Below, in pieces: positions 58,134-64,000 of a DNA stretch of 64,000 nucleotides. Position numbers and translations under genes: made by a program. Every line of letters begins with the position of its first letter. The stretch's first letter is position 1. A model generated the notes under the pieces. It saw only the letters and a program-made list of their open reading frames with translations, was not told where the DNA came from and ran no database searches. This stretch comes from Burkholderia lata (GTDB taxonomy: Bacteria > Pseudomonadota > Gammaproteobacteria > Burkholderiales > Burkholderiaceae), in assembly GCF_000012945.1 (NCBI RefSeq), contig NC_007510.1, positions 2,728,001 to 2,792,000 on the forward strand, read 5' to 3'.

Positions 58134-58211
58134 TCACCGGTAGTACGCATTGACACAGCCGGCCAGCGCCACGCAGCACATGCCCATTACCCAAACCCAA
58201 ATCTTCGTCAT
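58134..58211 (-). CDS. 25-residue micro-lipoprotein
   Basis: ATG at 58211, TGA at 58134-58136; GAGG six bases upstream, and an alternative ATG four codons earlier at 58223. The product has signal peptide MTKIWVWVMGMCCVALAGC and ends VNAYYR, so the mature lipopeptide is Cys-Val-Asn-Ala-Tyr-Tyr-Arg. It lies 8 bases ahead of the 24-residue paralogue; the two and the 182-residue lipoprotein form one leftward row. Confidence 0.6.
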   Translation of the reverse strand: MTKIWVWVMGMCCVALAGCVNAYYR

Positions 58212-58408
58212 TGCATCCCTCATATAATCGGATCGTGTGGAGATCGAATCACCCGGTACGGCCGGGCGGGACGCATTATTGGCAAGCAGGCCGCCGACCA
58301 TCCAATCGGTCTTGCACCGATTTTCACCACGGCGCGGCCACCCTAGAATCGCTTGGAGATCGGCGCAAACGGGCGCACGGCCACACGCGGTATTCGCGGC
58401 GCACCATG

Positions 58409-58438
58409 CAAAACGCCCGCGATCTGCATCGCGGGCGT
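58409..58438 (-). terminator. Intrinsic terminator of mctP
   Basis: Minus-strand ACGCCCGCGA-TGCAGA-TCGCGGGCGT followed by TTTGC, 32 bp past the mctP stop. Confidence 0.75.
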
Positions 58439-58469
58439 CGTGTCGAAACTGCAACAGAAGGCGGGGAAA

Positions 58470-60020
58470 TCAGCCCTCGACGACGTCGAGATAATCCTCC
58501 GGCCGCGTGCGATCCTCCGCATGCGCCATGCCCATCACGCGCACCAGCACGCTCACCACCACCGCCACCACCAGGTTCACGATCAGCGACCACACGGCTG
58601 CATAGCCGGGGATCGCGAGGCCGAACAGGTGGATCGTGAAGATCGACCCGGCCAGCTTCAGCGAGATCGCCATCCACGTGCCGCACACGATGCCGGCCGC
58701 CCAGCCGGCCAGCAGGCCGCGATGGTCGAGCACGCGCGTGTACAGGCCGAGCACGATCGCCGGCAGCGTCTGGATGATCCAGATCCCGCCGAGCAGTTGC
58801 AGCTGGATCGCGTAGGTCAGTGGCAGCCCGAGGATGAACGCGACGGCGCCGACCTTCACGATCAGCGACACGAGCTTCGCGACGTGCGTTTCCTGCTCGT
58901 GCGACATGTTGCGGTTCACGAACTCGCGGTGAATGTTGCGCGTGTACAGGTTCGCGGCCGCGATCGACATGATGGCCGCCGGCACCAGCGCGCCGATGCC
59001 GATCGCCGCGAACGCGACGCCGACGAACCACGACGGGAAATACTCGAGGAACAGTGCGGGCACCGCGAAGTTCGGGCCGAACGCCTTGAAGTACGGCGCG
59101 TACTGCGGCATGTCCTTCACGCCCGATGCGAGCGCCATGTAGCCGAGCAGCGCGAGCAGGCCGAGCACGAACGAATACGCGGGCAGCATCGCCATGTTGC
59201 GGCGGATCGAGTTGCCGGACGACGACGACAGGATCGCCGTCACCGAGTGCGGATACAGGAACAGCGCAAGCGCCGAGCCGATCGCGAGCGTCGCGTACGC
59301 GCTGTAGCCGTTCAGGCTCATCGCGTCGGGCGCCTTCAGCAGCAGCTTCGCGGGCGGCACGCTCGCGAAGATGTGCCCGAAGCCGCCGAGCTTCGCCGGG
59401 ATCACGATGACCGCCGCGGCGATCGTGATGTAGATCAGGATGTCCTTGACGATCGCGATCATCGCGGGTGCGCGCAGCCCCGACGTGTACGTGTACGCGG
59501 CGAGGATCGCGAATGCGATGATCAGCGGCAGGTCGCCGACGAAGCCGGTCGTGTCGAAGCCGAGTGCGCCGATCACCACTTCGATGCCGACGAGCTGCAG
59601 CGCGATGTACGGCATCGTCGCGAGAATGCCCGTCACCGCGATCGCGAGCGCGAGCATCCGGCTGCCGTAGCGCGCGTTGACGAAGTCGGCGGCCGTCACG
59701 TAGCCGTGCCGCTTCGCGATGCTCCACAGCTTCGGGAACACGACGAACGCGAACGGATAGATCAGGATCGTGTACGGCAGCGCGAAGAAGCCCATCGCAC
59801 CGGCGCCGAACACGAGCGCGGGCACCGCGACGAACGTGTAGGCCGTGTAGAGGTCGCCGCCGAGCAGGAACCACGTGACGATCGTGCCGAAGCGGCGGCC
59901 GCCGAGGCCCCATTCGTCGAGATGGGCGAGATCGCCGCGCCGCCAGTTCGCGGCCAGGAAACCGATGATCGTGACGCCGATGAACAGCAGGACGAAGACG
60001 AAGGTTGCACCGAGATTCAT
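58470..60020 (-). CDS. mctP: Sodium:solute symporter family monocarboxylate transporter (MctP-like)
   Basis: 516 residues from the ATG at 60020. Thirteen-helix SSS-family protein with DEWGLGGRRFGTIVTWFLLGGDLYTAYTFVAVP and GIEVVIGALGFDTTGFVGDLPLI. With the small DUF3311 gene upstream this is the MctP arrangement known from rhizobia and other proteobacteria, where MctP imports lactate, pyruvate, alanine and similar monocarboxylates. Overlaps the DUF3311 gene by 4 bases (ATGA). Confidence 0.88.
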   Translation of the reverse strand: MNLGATFVFVLLFIGVTIIGFLAANWRRGDLAHLDEWGLGGRRFGTIVTWFLLGGDLYTAYTFVAVPALVFGAGAMGFFALPYTILIYPFAFVVFPKLWSIAKRHGYVTAADFVNARYGSRMLALAIAVTGILATMPYIALQLVGIEVVIGALGFDTTGFVGDLPLIIAFAILAAYTYTSGLRAPAMIAIVKDILIYITIAAAVIVIPAKLGGFGHIFASVPPAKLLLKAPDAMSLNGYSAYATLAIGSALALFLYPHSVTAILSSSSGNSIRRNMAMLPAYSFVLGLLALLGYMALASGVKDMPQYAPYFKAFGPNFAVPALFLEYFPSWFVGVAFAAIGIGALVPAAIMSIAAANLYTRNIHREFVNRNMSHEQETHVAKLVSLIVKVGAVAFILGLPLTYAIQLQLLGGIWIIQTLPAIVLGLYTRVLDHRGLLAGWAAGIVCGTWMAISLKLAGSIFTIHLFGLAIPGYAAVWSLIVNLVVAVVVSVLVRVMGMAHAEDRTRPEDYLDVVEG

Positions 60021-60259
60021 CGCGCACCTCCCTGCGGGCCGCTCGCCTTCCACGCGTTCTTGGTCTTGAAGTACACGAACGCGGTGATCACCGCGCTGAT
60101 GAAGACCCAAAGGAGCTGGTACCAGTAGAAAAACGGAAAACCCAACCATTGCGGTTCGATCTTGCTGTACGACGGTACCCAGACCATCGCAATCAGCGGC
60201 AGTACCAGCAGCCAGAGCCAGCGCTTGGCAGCCCGGTTGGCGTCGGCATCGTGAGCCAT
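60017..60259 (-). CDS. DUF3311 small membrane protein, MctP partner
   Basis: 80 residues with two transmembrane helices (WLWLLVLPLIAMVWVPSYS; FYWYQLLWVFISAVITAFVYF). The family is regularly found directly upstream of SSS transporters and probably helps assemble them. GAGGAGA precedes the ATG. Confidence 0.87.
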   Translation of the reverse strand: MAHDADANRAAKRWLWLLVLPLIAMVWVPSYSKIEPQWLGFPFFYWYQLLWVFISAVITAFVYFKTKNAWKASGPQGGAR

Positions 60260-60336
60260 GACGTCTCCTCTTCTTTCCCGGTTATCGATCTTGTTGAGCG
60301 GGTACGGCGCCGAGAGGAGCGCAAAACGGGTAGGCT

Positions 60337-60386
60337 GCGGCTCCCCTGGCTTCGCGCCAGTATAGGAGCCGCGAGCACGCGGTCAA
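60337..60386 (-). promoter_or_regulatory. mctP operon promoter with overlapping inverted repeat
   Basis: Minus strand: -35 TTGACC (60381-60386), 16 bp, -10 TATACT (60359-60364). The -10 lies inside an inverted repeat with arms GCGGCTCC (60365-60372) and GGAGCCGC (60337-60344) and an inner CTGGC/GCCAG pair, a typical operator arrangement. Confidence 0.55.
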
Positions 60387-60457
60387 GCGGGGGCGAACCC
60401 GAGGTGATCCGCCCCTTGTCGCGTGGTTGCACCGGCATGCCGCCGGTGCATGAAGCG

Positions 60458-61375
60458 TCAGATCGCGAACGAAGCGTCGCGCGCGCCGGTCGTTTCTTTC
60501 AAAGCTTTCACCCACTTGCGTGCGGGCAGCTTCAGCGTGTCCTCGATCAGCTTCGCACGCTCGTCGAGCTGCGCGAACGACACGTCGAGCGCGGGGCCCG
60601 AGAACGCGATCGCGATCCGGTTGCCGTCATGCACTTCCGGCAGCGCGATCACGCGGTGATCAAACGCCGCGTTCAGGTGCTTCATGTTGCGCACGAAGCT
60701 CGGATGATCGCCGAACAGGTTGATCGTCGCGATGCCCGCGTCGGCGAGGCAGCCGCGCACCGCGCGGTAGAACGAAACGCTGTCGAGCACGGGGCCGCGC
60801 GCGGTCGCGTCGTACAGGTCGATCTGGATCGCGCCCGTGGTGCCGCGGTTGGCCGGATCGTTGACGAAATCCCACGCGTCGGCTTCGTGCACGGCGAGGC
60901 GTGCATCGTCGGGTGGCAGCGCGAACATCGTGCGCGCGGCGACGATTACGGCCGGGTTCAGCTCGACGGCCTCGACCTTCGCGTGCGGCAGGAAGCGGTG
61001 CGAGAACTTGGTCAGCGCGCCGGTGCCGAGCCCGAGCTGGACGACCCGCTCGGGCGTTTCGAGGAACAGCAGCCACGCCATCATCTGCTGGGCGTATTCG
61101 AGCTCGATATGCAGCGGCTTCGAAATCCGCATCGCGCCCTGCACCCATTCGGTACCGAAATGCAGGAAGCGCACGCCGCCCTCTTCCGAGAACGTGACGG
61201 GCGCGAAGCGCGGCTTGCGCGGGGCTTCGAGCACGGGCACGTCGTCGTGTTCGTCGATCTCCGGGCGGCGCTTCACGCGCGGCGGCTGGAGTTTTTCGGA
61301 GCCGTTGTAGGCGGACGGCTTGCTGCGCTTGGACGCGCGCGCCTCGGCGGACGCGCGCTTGATCAGTCGGGTCAT
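60458..61375 (-). CDS. Spermidine-synthase-fold methyltransferase-like protein
   Basis: 305 residues. A basic, disordered N-terminus (~40 residues) precedes the Rossmann domain: VQLGLGTGALTKFSHRFLP, VEAVELNPAVIVAAR, AVHEADAWDFV and IQIDLYDATARGPVL. This is the polyamine-synthase (SpeE) fold. The glycine loop (LGLGTG instead of GGGDG) and the IDLYDA segment differ from true SpeE, so a genuine spermidine synthase activity is doubtful. Monocistronic. Confidence 0.8.
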   Translation of the reverse strand: MTRLIKRASAEARASKRSKPSAYNGSEKLQPPRVKRRPEIDEHDDVPVLEAPRKPRFAPVTFSEEGGVRFLHFGTEWVQGAMRISKPLHIELEYAQQMMAWLLFLETPERVVQLGLGTGALTKFSHRFLPHAKVEAVELNPAVIVAARTMFALPPDDARLAVHEADAWDFVNDPANRGTTGAIQIDLYDATARGPVLDSVSFYRAVRGCLADAGIATINLFGDHPSFVRNMKHLNAAFDHRVIALPEVHDGNRIAIAFSGPALDVSFAQLDERAKLIEDTLKLPARKWVKALKETTGARDASFAI

Positions 61376-61518
61376 GTGTGAATCTCGCTGGGTGAAGCTG
61401 GTTTTAGCGGACGAGAGGATAGCATTGGTGCAGAGCCGAAGCCGCGCCGACTGCCCGGCCGCGCATGACTTCGACTCCCGTTGGCGCTACGCTGCAATTG
61501 TTGATCGAAGGAGGACAC

Positions 61519-61773
61519 ATGACCTCGAACGACAAGAAGATCTGGTTTCCGGCAAAACGCTATGGCTGGGGATGGGGGTTGCCGGTCGCGTGGCAAGGCT
61601 GGGTGGTCCTGCTGCTCTTCGTGATCGGCGTCGTGGCGGTTGCGACGCACCTGTCGCCCGCCCAATCACCGTTCGCGTTCGCGGCATGCATCGTGGCGCT
61701 GGTGGCCGCGCTCACGATCGTATGCTGGCTGAAAGGCGAACCGCCGAAATGGCGCTGGGGGAAAGACGACTAG
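61519..61773 (+). CDS. Small inner-membrane protein, hypothetical
   Basis: 84 residues from the ATG at 61519, preceded by GAAGGAGG. Two transmembrane helices (WVVLLLFVIGVVAVATHL; FAFAACIVALVAALTIVCWL) with an aromatic-rich start and a basic WRWGKDD end. No known family. Confidence 0.75.
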   Translation: MTSNDKKIWFPAKRYGWGWGLPVAWQGWVVLLLFVIGVVAVATHLSPAQSPFAFAACIVALVAALTIVCWLKGEPPKWRWGKDD

Positions 61774-61792
61774 CCGCCGCCATCCCGGGCCA

Positions 61793-62269
61793 TCAAGACA
61801 GAAGCCCCCGCCACTGCGCAAGCTTCTGCTCGAACGTCAGCATCGCATTCGCCGGGCTCGACGAAGGCAGCACGAGCGTGTCGTACCCCGCCGCGCCGAT
61901 CACCTCCGCAAACCGCCCTGCCGTCTTGCCGTTGAAGCACACGCGCTTCAGCAACGGCGCATGCTCGCGCAACGCATCGAAATCGTTCGGCTTCGCATGC
62001 CGGATCGCCGAATCGAGGCTGCCTTCGCGATGGCACGCGGCCAGCACGTCCCAGATACCGATCCCGTGCGACAGCACACGCTCGAGCCGCGCGTCATACG
62101 CGAGCTCGTGCAGCCCGTGCTCGCCGAGCACCGTGCCGAGCAGCCGCCAGAACTGGTTGCGCGGATGCGCGTAGTACTGCGCGGCATCGAGCGACGCCTC
62201 GCCCGGAAAGCTGCCGAGGATCATCGTGTGCGTATTCGCCGCGACGACCGGCGGGAAACCCCGCAACAT
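61793..62269 (-). CDS. DNA-deoxyinosine/uracil glycosylase-like protein (UDG superfamily)
   Basis: 158 residues from the ATG at 62269, which overlaps the ubiC stop. GFPPVVAANTHTMILGSFPG and AQYYAHPRNQFWRLLGTVLG form the nucleotide-binding core of this UDG-fold family; VLPSSSPAN near the end matches the second active-site segment. Such proteins remove hypoxanthine or uracil from DNA. Confidence 0.85.
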   Translation of the reverse strand: MLRGFPPVVAANTHTMILGSFPGEASLDAAQYYAHPRNQFWRLLGTVLGEHGLHELAYDARLERVLSHGIGIWDVLAACHREGSLDSAIRHAKPNDFDALREHAPLLKRVCFNGKTAGRFAEVIGAAGYDTLVLPSSSPANAMLTFEQKLAQWRGLLS

Positions 62270-62865
62270 CACGCGCCTCCGCCCGGCCCGCCCGAGCGCG
62301 GCCCGTCGCCGTGCGCGTCGAGATGGCGCCACAGCGCCGGCAGCATGCACTCAGTGACCATCAACGGCTTGCCGTGGCGCTGGAACACCGAGCGTCGCGC
62401 GGCGAACGAATGCGGCGCTCGCGCCCCGCCAAGCGCATGGGTCGCCAGCGCATACAGCGGATGGCCGGCGATCACGCGCCGGCTGACGAGCGCCGAACGC
62501 TCGACCTGCGGATCGCTGTACAGCAGCTCCGCCAGCGGCCGCGTGCGCAGCCGCCGCATGGCCTGCCACACGCCCTTGCTGGCCGCGAGCGGCGCGATGC
62601 TGTGCGCGGCGACGTACGGCGTGCCGTCGACCGACAGGATCACCTCGCGCACCCACATCGGCGCGCGCGGTGCACTGGCGACCGCGTCCGGCTCGTCGAA
62701 CCACGGGCAGTCGACGGCCTCGCGCGTCACGCGCACGTTCACGCGGCCGAGCCGCGCGAGGTGCGCGGTCAGCGATCCGCCACGCGTCAGCCAGTCGCGC
62801 TGATCGAGCGTGCAGCCAGGCCGCGGCGTCTCGCGCCAGCCGGCCTGACCGCCGTCGAATCGCAT
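62269..62865 (-). CDS. ubiC: Chorismate lyase
   Basis: 198 residues from the ATG at 62865; an upstream GTG at 62877 overlaps the htpG stop. [22 protein letters not shown] and [22 protein letters not shown] carry the substrate-contacting residues; [20 protein letters not shown] and the final LPALWR follow the family. Releases 4-hydroxybenzoate from chorismate, the first ubiquinone step. Longer than E. coli UbiC by ~30 residues. Confidence 0.9.
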   Translation of the reverse strand: MRFDGGQAGWRETPRPGCTLDQRDWLTRGGSLTAHLARLGRVNVRVTREAVDCPWFDEPDAVASAPRAPMWVREVILSVDGTPYVAAHSIAPLAASKGVWQAMRRLRTRPLAELLYSDPQVERSALVSRRVIAGHPLYALATHALGGARAPHSFAARRSVFQRHGKPLMVTECMLPALWRHLDAHGDGPRSGGPGGGA

Positions 62866-62873
62866 GCGTGTGT

Positions 62874-64000
62874 TCACGCGGCGCGCGACAGCAGCAGCGC
62901 GTTGGTCCGCTTCACGAAGCTTGCCGGATCGTCGAGCATGCCGCCTTCGGCCAGCAACGCCTGATCGAACAGCAGATGGCACCAGTCGCCAAAATCGGCG
63001 CTGTCGGCCTTCAACTGCTTCACGAGCGCGTGCTCCGGATTGATCTCGAGGATCGGCTGCATCGCCGGCGCGTTCTGGCCGGCCGCCTTCAGCATGCGCT
63101 GCAGGTAGCCGCTCATGTCGTTGTCGTCCGCGACGAGGCACGACGGCGAATCGGTCAGGCGGAACGTGACACGCACTTCCTTCACCTTGTCGCCGAGCGC
63201 TTCCTTCATCTTCTCGACGACCGGCTTGATCGCCTCGCCCGCCTCTTCCTGCGCCTTCTTCTCTTCGTCGTTCAGCTCGCCGAGATCGAGGTCGCCGCGC
63301 GCCACGCTCGCGAGCGGCTTGCCGTCGAATTCCTGCAGGAACGACAGCATCCATTCGTCGACGCGATCGGTCAGCAGCAGCACCTCGACGCCCTTCTTGC
63401 GGAACACTTCAAGATGCGGGCTGTTCTTCGCGGCCTGCCATGCGTCGGCGGTCACGTAGTAGATCCTGCTCTGCTCGGGCTTCATGCGCGACACGTAGTC
63501 GGCGAGCGACACGTCCTGCGCGTCGGTATCGCCGTGCGTCGACGCGAAACGCAGCAGCTTCGCGATGCGCTCGCGGTTCGCGTGATCCTCGCCGAGGCCT
63601 TCCTTCAGCACCTGGCCGAACGCGCCCCAGAACGTCTTGTACTTCTCCTTGCCGGCATCCTCTTCCGCATTCGCGAGCTCTTCGAGCATCGATAGCGCGC
63701 GCTTGGTCACGCCTTCGCGGATCGCCTTCACGTCGCGGCTTTCCTGCAGGATTTCGCGCGACACGTTCAGCGGCAGGTCGGCCGAATCGACGACGCCCTT
63801 CACGAAACGCAGGTATTGCGGCAGCAGCTGCTCGGCATCATCCATGATGAACACGCGCTTCACGTACAGCTTCAGGCCGCCGCGATAGTCGCGGTTCCAC
63901 ATGTCGAACGGCGCGTGCGACGGCACGAACAGCAGTTGCGTGTATTCGCTGCGGCCCTCGACGCGGTTATGCGTCCACGTGAGCGGATCCTGATGATCGT
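62874..64000 (-). CDS. htpG: Chaperone HtpG (Hsp90), 3' part
   Basis: The gene runs off the right edge; the visible 375 residues are the middle and C-terminal domains. [52 protein letters not shown] and the dimerisation end with ALLLSRAA are standard HtpG. The ATPase domain lies outside the window. Followed by ubiC and the glycosylase gene, all leftward and nearly overlapping. Confidence 0.96.
   Translation of the reverse strand, partial: DHQDPLTWTHNRVEGRSEYTQLLFVPSHAPFDMWNRDYRGGLKLYVKRVFIMDDAEQLLPQYLRFVKGVVDSADLPLNVSREILQESRDVKAIREGVTKRALSMLEELANAEEDAGKEKYKTFWGAFGQVLKEGLGEDHANRERIAKLLRFASTHGDTDAQDVSLADYVSRMKPEQSRIYYVTADAWQAAKNSPHLEVFRKKGVEVLLLTDRVDEWMLSFLQEFDGKPLASVARGDLDLGELNDEEKKAQEEAGEAIKPVVEKMKEALGDKVKEVRVTFRLTDSPSCLVADDNDMSGYLQRMLKAAGQNAPAMQPILEINPEHALVKQLKADSADFGDWCHLLFDQALLAEGGMLDDPASFVKRTNALLLSRAA

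Overview
The window is high-GC betaproteobacterial DNA and looks like a Burkholderia main chromosome, most likely of the cepacia complex. Supporting evidence is the very GC-rich codon use and recognisable core genes: dnaE, msbA, purT, gluQ, tal, htpG, ubiC, nth, an intracellular PHA depolymerase, an MctP/DUF3311 transporter pair and a large FtsK-type translocase. No rRNA, tRNA or CRISPR array was recognised. The species call is an inference from gene content.

Region 1 (1 to about 12.3 kb) is an integrated mobile element cut by the left window edge. From its right end it carries a P4-type tyrosine integrase, an AlpA-like regulator, an orphan FtsH-like (M41) zinc peptidase, a large primase/helicase (archaeo-eukaryotic-type primase, PriCT-2 and VirE-type ATPase), an iteron cluster that looks like a replication origin, and a tightly overlapping operon of small phage genes ending in a tail spike with a self-cleaving S74 chaperone. 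Further left are a phage-borne lipoprotein and, divergent from it, an HTH-gene operon. The leader of that operon has the architecture of a C4/P4-CI antisense-RNA immunity switch: two complementary box pairs, one of which covers the ribosome-binding site of the first gene. No large terminase, portal or capsid gene is seen in the visible part. The element may therefore be a P4-like satellite, or a prophage whose structural genes lie to the left.

Region 2 (12.5-18.3 kb) holds yggL, a Gly/Thr-rich repetitive lipoprotein, a double PRC-barrel lipoprotein coupled to an MFS transporter, a FUSC-like membrane protein and an RcnB-like periplasmic protein. Region 3 (18.3-26.0 kb) is an LPS-core cluster: msbA, two GT2 glycosyltransferases, a WaaL-type O-antigen ligase and two GT9 heptosyltransferase-like genes.

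Region 4 (26.2-36.7 kb) contains dnaE, trhO, gluQ, rhlE, a MliC-like inhibitor, a small lipoprotein, purT and a META-domain lipoprotein. Region 5 (36.8-49.4 kb) contains an FtsK-like translocase whose linker holds an 87-bp tandem repeat, a beta-propeller lactonase-like protein, a GH15 hydrolase, a PHA depolymerase with a Lys/Ala-rich tail, a TetR regulator, and an rnfB-nth pair. Region 6 (49.5-64 kb) contains an EamA transporter, a DUF1841 protein, two small cytochromes c, a MoxR/CoxE-type VWA pair, a BenE-type transporter, tal, a VOC protein, three lipoprotein genes (two of them only 24-25 codons), the mctP pair, a spermidine-synthase-like protein, a uracil/hypoxanthine-DNA-glycosylase-like protein, ubiC and the 3' part of htpG.
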